Assembly: GCA_963797015.1 (NCBI GenBank)
Contig: CAWCNV010000011.1
Coordinates: forward strand, 1-64,000
Length of the DNA: 64,000 nucleotides
Direction: 5' to 3'
From: JBBPZA01 sp963797015
Lineage (GTDB): Bacteria; Actinomycetota; Thermoleophilia; Solirubrobacterales; Solirubrobacteraceae
A model generated the notes under the pieces. It was not told where the DNA came from, searched no databases, and saw nothing but the letters and a program-made list of their open reading frames with translations. Within the stretch, counting starts at the first letter, position 1. Each line of letters starts with the position of its first letter. The position numbers and the translations under genes were made by a program. Positions 27,651 through 36,250 of the stretch are shown piece after piece.

Positions 27651-28628
27651 ATGGCCCGCTCGCCCGTCAGGCCGGTCGCAGGCCGCGTGGTCGCCGTGAC
27701 AGGCGCGGCGCGCGGGATCGGCGCGGCGATCGCGCAGGCGCTGGCGGAGAAGGGTGCGCGCGTGGCGCTCGGCGACCTCGAGGCCGAGCTCGCCGAGCGG
27801 ACGGCGGCGCGCATCGGCCACGACGCCGTCGGGCTCGGCGTCGACGTCACCGACAGCGCCTCGTTCGGGGCCTTCCTCGAGGAGCTGCAGCGGCGGCTCG
27901 GGCCTCTCGACGTGCTGGTCAACAACGCCGGCGTGATGTGGGTGGGTGCCTTCGAGCAGGAGCCCGAGGACGCGGCGCTGCGCCAGTTCGACGTGAACTT
28001 CCACGGGGTCGTCCGCGGCATGAAGCTCGCGATCCCGGGCATGCGCCGGCGCGGGGGCGGGCACGTGGTCAACGTCGCGTCGGCGGCCAGCAAGCTCCCG
28101 CCCGCGGGCGAGGCGTCCTACGCGGCGACCAAGCACGCGGTCTACGGCTATTCCAAGGCCGTGCGCCAGGAGCTGCGGGGGACCGGCGTCGAGCTCAGCG
28201 TCGTGATGCCGGTGGTGGTCGAGACGGAGCTCGCCGCCGGGACCAGCCAGGGTCGGGCGAAGCGGCTGCAGCCGGAGGAGGTCGCCGAGGCGGTGGTCGG
28301 CGCGCTCGAGCGCCCGCGCTTCGACGTCTTCGTCCCGCGCTCGATCGCCGGCTGGTCGCGCGTGATGGAGGTCCTGCCCCAGCCCGGCCGCGACCTGCTC
28401 TACCGCACGATGATGCCCGACCAGGTCTCAGAGACCGACCAGGACGCGCGCGAGGCGTACGAGCAGCGCGCGGTCAAGGGGCCGGTGGACGGGCGGGGGA
28501 GCGGCCCGGTGGCTCCGGCGGACGCGCCGGGAAGCGGCCCGGCGGACGGGGGCCGGACCGGGTCCGCGGTGGAGCGCGAGCAGCCGCCGGCCGGCGACCC
28601 CGAGCCGGACCTGCCCCCGGCAGCGTGA
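27651..28628 (+). CDS. SDR family oxidoreductase
   Basis: Short-chain dehydrogenase of about 325 residues with TGAARGIG, NNAG and a YAATK active pair. It is clearly related to the SDR at 20588. The last 45 residues are a Gly/Pro/Asp-rich unstructured tail, unusual for the family. ATG 27639 is an alternative start four codons earlier; neither has a well-spaced Shine-Dalgarno. The stop overlaps the next start as GTGA. Confidence 0.83.
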   Translation: MARSPVRPVAGRVVAVTGAARGIGAAIAQALAEKGARVALGDLEAELAERTAARIGHDAVGLGVDVTDSASFGAFLEELQRRLGPLDVLVNNAGVMWVGAFEQEPEDAALRQFDVNFHGVVRGMKLAIPGMRRRGGGHVVNVASAASKLPPAGEASYAATKHAVYGYSKAVRQELRGTGVELSVVMPVVVETELAAGTSQGRAKRLQPEEVAEAVVGALERPRFDVFVPRSIAGWSRVMEVLPQPGRDLLYRTMMPDQVSETDQDAREAYEQRAVKGPVDGRGSGPVAPADAPGSGPADGGRTGSAVEREQPPAGDPEPDLPPAA

Positions 28629-29623
28629 GCGCAGGGGCAGGCGGGGCCTCCGCGCAGACGCCGCGCTCGGTCTTTATCACCGGCGCGCGCGGCTTCATCG
28701 GCGCGACGCTGGCCGAGCGCTACCGCGGCGAGGGAGTCGAGGTACGGGGAGTCGACGTCGCGGCCGACCCCGGGCGCGGCGTGGTCGCGGGCGACGTCTC
28801 GGAGCCGGGCGACTGGCAGCGCCACGCCGAGGGTTGCGAGGTGTTCTTCCACACCGCGGCGCTGATCACCTTCGCGCCCGCGCTCGACCGCTTCTGGCGC
28901 GTCAACACGCTTGGCACGCGTCGGGCGCTCGACGCCGCGATGGCCGCCGGCGCGCGGCGCTTCGTGCACTTCTCCTCGATCACGGTCTTCGGCTTTCAAT
29001 ACCCGGACGGCGTCGAGGAGAGCCACCCGGTCAGGCTCACCGGCGTCCCCTACGTCGACACGAAGATCGCCAGCGAGCAGGTCGTGCTCCAGGCCCAGGC
29101 CGCGGGCGAGCTCGAATGCACGATCGTGCGCCCGGGGGACGTCTACGGGCCAGGATCGCAGCCGTGGACGCGGCTGCCCGTCGAGGAGCTGCGCCGCGGT
29201 CGGCTGATGCTGCCGGCGGGCGGTCGCGGCGAGATCAGCCCGGCCTACGTGGACAACCTCGTCGACGGCGTGGCGCTCGCCGCGGCGTCGCCCGAGGCCG
29301 CCGGCCAGGTGATCACGATCACCGACGGGCGCGCGGTCCAGACGCGCGAGTTCTTCGGTTATTACGCGCGCCTGCTGGGGAAACAGCGGGCGCCCACCGC
29401 GCCTACGCGGGTGGTGAAGGCGCTTGCGGGGACGATCGCGCTCGCCGGCCGCGTCCGCGGCGTGGAGGTCGAGGTCAACCCCCGCGCGGTCGACTACATC
29501 GCGCGACGGGGCACCTACTCGATCGCCAAGGCCCGCCGCCTGCTCGGCTACGAGCCGCGCGTCTCGCTGGAGGAGGGCATGGCGCGCACCGAGCGCTGGC
29601 TGCGCGAGGAGGGGTTGGTGTGA
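28625..29623 (+). CDS. NAD-dependent epimerase/dehydratase (3-beta-HSD-like)
   Basis: Extended SDR of 332 residues: TGARGFIG (19-26) binds NAD(P), and YVDTK carries Tyr142/Lys146. The SSITVFG and RPGDVYGPG blocks are typical of the 3-beta-hydroxysteroid dehydrogenase/sugar epimerase group. GTG 28625 overlaps the upstream stop as GTGA, and its own stop overlaps the GH92 start the same way, so three genes are translationally linked. Substrate could be a sterol-like or sugar compound. Confidence 0.85.
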   Translation: MSAGAGGASAQTPRSVFITGARGFIGATLAERYRGEGVEVRGVDVAADPGRGVVAGDVSEPGDWQRHAEGCEVFFHTAALITFAPALDRFWRVNTLGTRRALDAAMAAGARRFVHFSSITVFGFQYPDGVEESHPVRLTGVPYVDTKIASEQVVLQAQAAGELECTIVRPGDVYGPGSQPWTRLPVEELRRGRLMLPAGGRGEISPAYVDNLVDGVALAAASPEAAGQVITITDGRAVQTREFFGYYARLLGKQRAPTAPTRVVKALAGTIALAGRVRGVEVEVNPRAVDYIARRGTYSIAKARRLLGYEPRVSLEEGMARTERWLREEGLV

Positions 29624-32112
29624 GGGGAAGCCGCCCGGCATCGCTCGGCGAGCGGCCCGCCGCCGGCCAACTCGCGCTTGCCATCGTCGTCGCGCTCTTC
29701 GTCGCAGGCCCCGCCCCCGGCGCGGCCGCTCGGGCTCCCGACCCCGTGCGCGCGGTCAACGTCTTCAGCGGCACCGACACGACGCTTCCCGACGTCGGCA
29801 CCGGCGGCGGCGCCGCCAACGCCTTCCCCGGCGCCTCGGCTCCCTTCGGGATGCTCCAGTGGAGCCCCGACTCGGTTCCGGCCAAGACCAACGTTCCCGG
29901 CGGCTACGCCTACCGCGACCGGCGCACGCGCGGCTTCAGCCTCACCCACGCCGAGGGCGTCGGCTGCCCGATCTACCAGGACGTCCCGATCCTGCCCACG
30001 ACGCAAGCCGTCACACGGTCGCCGGCGCTGCGCGGCTCCTATGACGTCGACCCCTATTACCTCGCGTCCTACACCCATCGCGAGGAGAGCGGGGCGCCCG
30101 GGTCCTACGCGGTGCGCCTGAATCCTGGGACCGCGCGGCCGATCGACGTCGCGCTGACCGCGGGTACGCGCGCCGGCCTGGGCCGCTTCCGCTTCCCCGC
30201 GACGCGCCGCGCGACGCTGCTCTTCAACACCGGCGGCAGCGCCACGGCCGACTTCGCCTCGACCGCCCGCGTCGACCCGGCCCGCCGCGAGATCTCGGGT
30301 TCCTCGACGAGCGGGCGCTTCTGCCTCCAGCGCGGCCGGTACACGGTCTACTTCGTCGCCCGCTTCGACCGCCCGTTGCGTGCCTACGGGACGTGGCGGC
30401 GCCAGGCCGTCTCGCCCCGCTCCACCACGACCAGCGACGTGTCGCCCAACGCGGCCTCGGTGCGCGGCCTGCCCGGCGTGCCGGCCCAGCCCGGCAACCC
30501 GAGCACGACCTCGCAGGCCGGCGCCTACGCGACGTTCGACGCCCGCCGCGCGCGCGACGTGCACGTCCAGGTCGCGCTCTCGTTCGTGAGCGTCGCCGAC
30601 GCGCGCCGGAACCTGCGCGCCGAGCGGCCGGGATGGGACCTCGCGGCGGCCCGCGCCCGGGCGCGGGCCGCGTGGGAAAGCGCGCTCGGACGCGCGCGGG
30701 TCGCCGGCGGGCGCGGCGAGGACGTGCGCACCTTCTACACGATGCTCTACCACGCGCTGCTGGGGCCGCGCACGTTCAGCGACGCCTCGGGCCGCTACCG
30801 CGGCATGGACGGCCGTGTGCAACGCGCGCGCGGCTTCACGAAGTACGCCGACTTCTCGGGCTGGGACGTCTACCGCAGCCAGATGCAGCTGCTGGCGATC
30901 CTGTTCCCGCGTCGCATGAGCGACGTCGTCCGCTCGTTCCTCGCCGACGCGCGCCAGAGCGGCTGGCTGCCGAAGTGGTCCTACGCCAACGTCCAGAACG
31001 ACGTGCAGGTCGGCGATCCCGCCGACGCGGTGATCGCCTCGGCCTACGCCTTCGGCGCGCGCCGCTTCGACGCTCGTGCGGCGCTGCGGGCGATGGTCAA
31101 GGGCGCCACGAAGTCGGGCAAGAGCCCGAACGCCGAGTATGTCGAGCGCCAGGGACTCGCCGCCTATCTGCGCCTCGGCTACGTGCCCCAGGATCTCAAC
31201 GCCGGCGACGCGCTGACCGGCGGCGCGACGACCGTCGTGGACACGGACAACGTCTGGGGCGCGGCGGCCACGACGCTCGAGTACACGACCGCGGACTTCG
31301 CGATCGCGCGCCTGGCCGGCTCGCTGTGCGACACGTCCGTGTACGGGACGTTCATGCGCCGCTCGGGCAACTGGCGCACGCTCTTCAACCCCGCCACGGG
31401 CTACGTGGAGCCGCGCTTCGCCGACGGCCGCCGGGTGCCCGGCTACGACCCGACGAGCGGCTCCTCGTTCGTGGAGGGCAACGCCGCCCAGTACACGTGG
31501 ATGGTCCCCTACGACCTGGCGGGCCTGTTCGCGCGCATGGGCGGTCGTGCCGTCGCCGCACGAATCCTCGACCGCTTCTTCACGCGCCTCAACGAGGGCC
31601 CGTTCTCGCCCTACGCCTTCCTGGGCAACGAGCCGACGCTCGAGACGCCTTGGGAGTACGACTGGCTCGGGCGCCCGTACCGCACGCAGGAGGTCGTGCG
31701 CCGCGCGCTGCTCGAGCTCTACGACCCCTCGCCGACGGGCTATCCGGGCAACGACGACATCGGCGAGATGTCCTCGTGGTGGGTCTTCGGGGCGCTCGGG
31801 CTCTACCCGCAGATCCCAGGCGAGGACGTGCTCGCCGTCGGCAGCCCGCTGTTCCGCGAGGCGGCCGTGCGCCTTGGCGGTGGCGGCGTCCTGAGGATCT
31901 CCGCGCCGCGCGCCGCCCGCCGCGCGCCCTACGTCCGCGGCCTGACGGTCGACGGCCGCGCGACCGAGCGGCCGTGGCTGCGCTTCCGCCGCCTCGCCCG
32001 CGGAGCGCGTCTGCGCTTCGCGCTCTCGACACGCCCCGACCGCGCGTGGGGAAGCGGCCCCACCGAAGCGCCGCCCTCGTATTCCCCCACCCGCGCGACG
32101 CGCTGCCGGTAG
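29620..32112 (+). CDS. secreted GH92 family alpha-mannosidase-like glycosidase
   Basis: Exported exo-glycosidase of 830 residues. A signal peptide (LALAIVVALFVAG) precedes the beta-sandwich domain and the (alpha/alpha)6 barrel. Family blocks seen are VNVFSGTDTTLPD, GFSLTHAEGVGC, LGNEPTLETPWEYDW and GNDDIGEMSSWWVFGALGLYP, which contain the calcium ligands and catalytic acids of GH92. GTG 29620 overlaps the epimerase stop (GTGA). It probably trims alpha-mannosides outside the cell; its role among SDR and P450 genes is not obvious. Confidence 0.9.
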   Translation: MRGSRPASLGERPAAGQLALAIVVALFVAGPAPGAAARAPDPVRAVNVFSGTDTTLPDVGTGGGAANAFPGASAPFGMLQWSPDSVPAKTNVPGGYAYRDRRTRGFSLTHAEGVGCPIYQDVPILPTTQAVTRSPALRGSYDVDPYYLASYTHREESGAPGSYAVRLNPGTARPIDVALTAGTRAGLGRFRFPATRRATLLFNTGGSATADFASTARVDPARREISGSSTSGRFCLQRGRYTVYFVARFDRPLRAYGTWRRQAVSPRSTTTSDVSPNAASVRGLPGVPAQPGNPSTTSQAGAYATFDARRARDVHVQVALSFVSVADARRNLRAERPGWDLAAARARARAAWESALGRARVAGGRGEDVRTFYTMLYHALLGPRTFSDASGRYRGMDGRVQRARGFTKYADFSGWDVYRSQMQLLAILFPRRMSDVVRSFLADARQSGWLPKWSYANVQNDVQVGDPADAVIASAYAFGARRFDARAALRAMVKGATKSGKSPNAEYVERQGLAAYLRLGYVPQDLNAGDALTGGATTVVDTDNVWGAAATTLEYTTADFAIARLAGSLCDTSVYGTFMRRSGNWRTLFNPATGYVEPRFADGRRVPGYDPTSGSSFVEGNAAQYTWMVPYDLAGLFARMGGRAVAARILDRFFTRLNEGPFSPYAFLGNEPTLETPWEYDWLGRPYRTQEVVRRALLELYDPSPTGYPGNDDIGEMSSWWVFGALGLYPQIPGEDVLAVGSPLFREAAVRLGGGGVLRISAPRAARRAPYVRGLTVDGRATERPWLRFRRLARGARLRFALSTRPDRAWGSGPTEAPPSYSPTRATRCR

Positions 32113-32123
32113 TGTCGGTCTCG

Positions 32124-33407
32124 ATGTCGCTCGTCACAGAGCTCGAGCTTCCGTTCCTCGACTACACCGACCCCGAGCTGCGCGGCGAGCGCTTCCACGA
32201 CACGGTCCTCGCCCTGCGCGAGCGTGGCTGGCTCGCCGACTCGCCGCTGGCGACGCTCGTGCTCGATCGCGAGGCGGCCGCGTTCTTCCTGCGCACGCGC
32301 AGCGCGACGTTCCCGGGGAAGAAGATCGCCGAGCTGTTCGGGATCGAGGACGGCCCGCTGCGCGAGGAGATCGACCGCAACATCCTGCACATCAACGGCG
32401 CCGACCACCGCCGGCTGCGCAACCTCGTCAACCCCGCGTTCACCCCGCGCGCCGCCGACCGCTGGCGCCCGGCCATGCGCGGCTTTCTGGCCGAGCTGTG
32501 GGAGCCGCTGGCGGCGACGGGACGGTGCGAGGTCGTCGAGCAGCTGGCCAAGCCCTACCCGGCGCTCACGATCGCCACAGTGATGGGCGCGCCGCGCTCG
32601 GACGCCGGCCGGCTGGCCGAGTGGTCGAACTGGATCCAGCGCCAGTTCGACGGTCCGAGCCTGGTCAACGACCGCGCGCGGATCGAGCGAGCGGTGGAGG
32701 AGTTCTACGAATGGGCCGGCGAGCTGCTCGCGCGCCGCCGCGAGGAGCCCGCCGACGACCTCGTATCGACGCTGATCGCGGCCGAGCAGGAGGGCGACCG
32801 CCTGTCGGACGTCGAGCTGGTCAACCTCGTGCTCAACGTGCTGGTCGGCGGGGTGGACACCACCCAGAGCCAGCTCGCGCACGCGCTCGCGCTGTTCGCC
32901 CGCCATCCCGACCAGTGGGCGCTGCTGGCCGAGCGCCCCGAGCTCGTGCCTCAGGCGGTCGAGGAGGTGCTGCGCTTCGAGCCGATCACCCCGTTCACGG
33001 CGCGGATCATGCTCGAGGACGTCGAATACCGGGAGGTGACCTTCCCGCGCGACGCGGTCGTGATGGTCTGCGCCTTCACGGCCAACCGCGATCCCGAGAG
33101 CATCGCCGATCCCGGCACGTTCGACATCACCGCCGACCGGGGGGCGGAGAAGCCGCTGACCTTCGGCGCCGGCATCCACTACTGCCTGGGCGCGAATCTG
33201 GCACGCGCGGAGCTGCAGGAGGCGCTCGCGTTCCTGGCGCCGCGCATGCCGGGCCTGACGCTCGACGGCGAGCCCGAGTACGGGTCGATCACGGGCATCT
33301 ACGGCCTCGACGCGCTGCCCGTACGCTTCGAGCAGGCAGCGAGCCCGTCGCCCGAGCGACGATTGAGCCTTTCCCGCGACGGGAAACCCAACCCAGATGG
33401 CCACTGA
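32124..33407 (+). CDS. cytochrome P450
   Basis: Soluble P450 of 427 residues. Heme motif FGAGIHYCLGANLA gives Cys354, the I-helix is LVGGVDTTQ, and EEVLR marks helix K. ATG 32124 is preferred; GTG 32112 is a possible start overlapping the upstream stop. No ferredoxin or reductase is adjacent, so electrons must come from elsewhere, possibly the PFOR-type reductase at 12935. The 3' end overlaps the sigma factor start by 11 bases. Confidence 0.92.
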   Translation: MSLVTELELPFLDYTDPELRGERFHDTVLALRERGWLADSPLATLVLDREAAAFFLRTRSATFPGKKIAELFGIEDGPLREEIDRNILHINGADHRRLRNLVNPAFTPRAADRWRPAMRGFLAELWEPLAATGRCEVVEQLAKPYPALTIATVMGAPRSDAGRLAEWSNWIQRQFDGPSLVNDRARIERAVEEFYEWAGELLARRREEPADDLVSTLIAAEQEGDRLSDVELVNLVLNVLVGGVDTTQSQLAHALALFARHPDQWALLAERPELVPQAVEEVLRFEPITPFTARIMLEDVEYREVTFPRDAVVMVCAFTANRDPESIADPGTFDITADRGAEKPLTFGAGIHYCLGANLARAELQEALAFLAPRMPGLTLDGEPEYGSITGIYGLDALPVRFEQAASPSPERRLSLSRDGKPNPDGH

Positions 33408-34461
33408 AACGTTGATCGAGCACGCCGAGGTCGCCGGCCTGCTGGCGCGCGGCGAGGAGAAGGGCTCCCTCACCGAGTCACAGCTCGAAGCCGTGGCGCG
33501 CGACCTCGACCTGTCCGACGACGACCTGGGCTCGCTCCGCGACCTGGTCGAGAGCCGGGGCCTGGAGATCACCGACGACTGCGGGCGCGCCGACGCCCCG
33601 GAAGCCCACTTCACCAACGCCGAGCTGGCCACCCACACCACCGATGCGCTGCAGCTGTTCCTCAACGAGGCCGGCCGCTACCCGCTGCTCCAGCCCGAGG
33701 AGGAGCTCGAGCTGGCCAAGGCCATCGAGCGCGGCGACCTGGCGGCCAAGGACAAGCTGATCAACTCCAATCTCCGCCTCGTGGTGTCCATAGCGCGCCG
33801 TTACCAGGGCGTGGGCGAGCTCTGCCTGCTCGACCTCATCCAGGAGGGCGTGCTCGGGCTGATCCGGGCCGTCGAGAAGTTCGACTGGCGCCGCGGCTTT
33901 CGCTTCTCGACCTACGCCACGCTGTGGATCCGCCAGGCGATCCAGCGCGGGCTCGCCGACCGCGGCCGCTCGATCCGGCTCCCGACCAACATCGCCCAGC
34001 GCGAGCGGCGGATCGCCACCGCCGCGCGGCGCCTGGCCAGCCAGCTCGGCCGCGAGCCGACGCTCGAGGAGGTCGCCAAGGGCGCCGAGCTGCCGCTCGC
34101 CCAGGTGGCCGAGCTGCAGGACGTGGCGCGCACGGTCACGAGCCTCGACCGCCCGGTGGGGGACGGCGAGGAGACCGGGCTCGGCGAGCTCCTGCCCTCG
34201 CAGGGGCCGGCGGTCGAGGAGCAGGTCAACGTGTCGTTGACCGAGGAGGCCGTGCGCCGCTCGGTCGGCCAGCTCCCCGAGCGCGAGCGCGAGGTCATCC
34301 AGCTGCGCTTCGGCCTCGACGGCGACAAGGAGCCGCTGCCGATGTCCCAGGTCGGCCGGCGCCTGGGGATCAGCGCCGAGCGCGTCCGCCAGATCGAGCG
34401 CAAGGCGCTGTCCGAGCTGGCGATGCGCCGCGAGCTCGCCGCGCTGTCCGACGCGGCCTGA
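33397..34461 (+). CDS. RNA polymerase sigma factor, sigma-70 primary-type
   Basis: A 354-residue sigma factor. A short region 1.1-like start (residues about 10-50) is followed by region 1.2 (DALQLFLNEAGRYPLL), region 2 (LLDLIQEGVLGLIRAVEKFDWRR, split over about 145-170, with FSTYATLWIRQAI for -10 recognition), region 3, and region 4 with the -35 helix ISAERVRQIERKAL. It is shorter than the housekeeping RpoD and more like HrdB-type secondary group 2 factors. Its start lies inside the P450 gene and no clear Shine-Dalgarno is seen, so expression may be coupled to the upstream gene chain. Confidence 0.92.
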   Translation: MATETLIEHAEVAGLLARGEEKGSLTESQLEAVARDLDLSDDDLGSLRDLVESRGLEITDDCGRADAPEAHFTNAELATHTTDALQLFLNEAGRYPLLQPEEELELAKAIERGDLAAKDKLINSNLRLVVSIARRYQGVGELCLLDLIQEGVLGLIRAVEKFDWRRGFRFSTYATLWIRQAIQRGLADRGRSIRLPTNIAQRERRIATAARRLASQLGREPTLEEVAKGAELPLAQVAELQDVARTVTSLDRPVGDGEETGLGELLPSQGPAVEEQVNVSLTEEAVRRSVGQLPEREREVIQLRFGLDGDKEPLPMSQVGRRLGISAERVRQIERKALSELAMRRELAALSDAA

Positions 34462-34467
34462 GCGGGC

Positions 34468-35559
34468 TCAGCCCAGCACCAGCTCCGCGGCGTTGCGCAC
34501 CATCGCCGCGTCGCCGCCGATCAGGATCGTCGTGACGATCGACTCGCGCCAGGCCTCGAGGTCGTGGCGGATCTTGTCGGGCGGCCCGATCAGCGTCAGC
34601 TGCTCGATCAGCTCGGTGGGGACGGCCGCCGCCGCCTCGTCCTTCTTGCCGTCGAGGTAGAGGTCGGTGATGCGCATGGCCTCCTCCTCGTAGCCCAGGC
34701 GCACCGCGACATCGCGGTGGAAGTTGCGCTCGCGCGCGCCCATGCCGCCGAAGTAGAGCGCGTACATCGGCCGCAGCATGTCGGCGCAGCGCTCGACGTC
34801 GTCGCCGGGGATCACCGGCACGGTGGCGACGACCTCGAAGTCGTCGAGCGAGGAGTGGCGCGCTCCCTCGCGCGCGAGGCCCTCCTGGAGGGCGTCGCGG
34901 TAGAAGTCCTGCTGGTGCGGTGAGAAGAACAGCGCCAGCCAGCCGTCGCACAGCTCGCCGGCGAGCGCGACGTTCTTGGGCCCCTCGGCCCCGAGGAAGA
35001 TCGGGATGTCGTTGCGGAGCGGGTGCACGGTCGGCTTGAGCGGCTTGCCCAGCCCGGTGGGCGCAGGCCGCCCGCGGGCCGGCCCCGAGCCGCCCCCTTC
35101 GCCGGCATCCCCGCGATACGGCAGCTCGTAGTGGGGCCCCTCGCTGGTGACGGGCCCCTCGCGCGCGAAGACATCGCGGACGATCCCGATGTACTCACGC
35201 GTTCGCGCGAGCGGCTTGGCGAACGGCATCCCGTACCAGCCCTCGACAACCTGCGGCCCGGATACGCCGAGGCCGAGGATGAAGCGGCCGCCCGACATGT
35301 GGTCCATGGTCAAAGCGGCCATCGCCGCCGCGGCGGGCTGGCGCGCCGAGAGCTGCATGATCGCCGTGCCAAGGCGCACGCGCTCGGTCCGCGCGCCCCA
35401 CCAGGCCAGCGGGGTCAGGGCATCAGACCCATACGCCTCGGCGGTCCAGATCGAGTCGAAGCCGAGCCGGTCGGCCTCGAGCACCGCTTCCTGTGCGCCG
35501 GGCGGCGGCCCCGCGCTCCAGTAGCCGGTGTTGTAACCCAGCTTGAGGTCGCCCGCCAT
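34468..35559 (-). CDS. LLM class F420-dependent oxidoreductase
   Basis: TIM-barrel flavin/F420 oxidoreductase of 363 residues, related to luciferase-like monooxygenases. Blocks seen: GFDSIWTAEAYGSD, VRLGTAIMQLSARQP, MDHMSGGRFILGLGVSGPQV and FLGAEGPKNV, which fit the F420-binding mycobacterial-type branch. A Gly-rich insertion (GEGGGSGPARG) near residue 150 is unusual. It is convergent with the sigma factor gene, 6 bases apart. Confidence 0.88.
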   Translation of the reverse strand: MAGDLKLGYNTGYWSAGPPPGAQEAVLEADRLGFDSIWTAEAYGSDALTPLAWWGARTERVRLGTAIMQLSARQPAAAAMAALTMDHMSGGRFILGLGVSGPQVVEGWYGMPFAKPLARTREYIGIVRDVFAREGPVTSEGPHYELPYRGDAGEGGGSGPARGRPAPTGLGKPLKPTVHPLRNDIPIFLGAEGPKNVALAGELCDGWLALFFSPHQQDFYRDALQEGLAREGARHSSLDDFEVVATVPVIPGDDVERCADMLRPMYALYFGGMGARERNFHRDVAVRLGYEEEAMRITDLYLDGKKDEAAAAVPTELIEQLTLIGPPDKIRHDLEAWRESIVTTILIGGDAAMVRNAAELVLG

Positions 35560-35584
35560 GTCGGCGGCAGCCTAACCGGGCCTG

Positions 35585-35618
35585 CGCGGCGGCGGGCGCT
35601 CGGTCGCCCGCCGCCGCG
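35585..35618 (-). terminator. GC hairpin downstream of the PepSY-like gene
   Basis: Fourteen pairs: CGCGGCGGCGGGCG and its exact complement CGCCCGCCGCCGCG enclose a 6-base loop. It lies about 45 bases past the end of the PepSY-like gene and just upstream of the oxidoreductase start on the same strand. No T-run follows, so termination is an inference from position and stability. Confidence 0.5.
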
Positions 35619-35662
35619 GCGTGGCCTTCCTTCGGTCGCCGCTCGTCGCGGCGATCAAAGCC

Positions 35663-36184
35663 TCAGTTGGGCACTGCCCCGCCGTAGGGCGCCGGGCCGC
35701 CGTAGCCCTGCTGGTCCGCTCCGGGGGGAGGCGGGGGAGGGCCGCCGTAGCCGGCGCCGTTCGCCGCGCCGGGACGCCCGGGGCCTCCCGGACCGCCGCA
35801 GCCGCGGCGCACGGCCACGACCTTGAAGCTCTTGTCGACCAGCACGGTCAGCTGCGTGCCGTCGGACTTGCGCACGTGCGCTTCGTACGCGGCGCCCTGG
35901 TCGGCATCGGTCTCGAGGCGCTCCACGGTCGCGCCCGGGACCTTGGCCAGCGCCGCCGCCTTGACCTTGTCGGCTGTTGCGCCGGTCAGCGCCTTCTCGT
36001 CCGACCGCCGCGGCGGGAGGCCCGGGGGCCCGTTCGGTCGCGTGGCCGAGCCGTCGCTGCTGGAGCTGCCGCTACTCGAGCTGCCGCTGCCGCTGGTGGC
36101 GGCGCCGGCGATCGCGGCGCCTCCGGCGGCGACCGCGCCGAGCACGCACAGGCTCACCAGCGTCTTGCGAAGAGCGGGATGCAT
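35663..36184 (-). CDS. secreted PepSY-like protein
   Basis: A 173-residue exported protein. After the signal peptide (LRKTLVSLCVLGAVAAGGA) comes a Ser/Gly linker, then a PepSY-type module (VKAAALAKVPGATVERLETD, AAYEAHVRKSDGTQLTVLVD) and a Gly/Pro/Gln-rich tail. PepSY domains often regulate proteases or sense ligands at the envelope. ATG 36184 is chosen because AGGAG lies 7 bases upstream; the longer reading has none. Divergent from the GH3 gene. Confidence 0.75.
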   Translation of the reverse strand: MHPALRKTLVSLCVLGAVAAGGAAIAGAATSGSGSSSSGSSSSDGSATRPNGPPGLPPRRSDEKALTGATADKVKAAALAKVPGATVERLETDADQGAAYEAHVRKSDGTQLTVLVDKSFKVVAVRRGCGGPGGPGRPGAANGAGYGGPPPPPPGADQQGYGGPAPYGGAVPN

Positions 36185-36250
36185 GAGCACTCCTTGGTCG
36201 AGTTGAACCAGCATCCACCTCGATTGTGTGACGAGCCTAAGGATTGCTCG

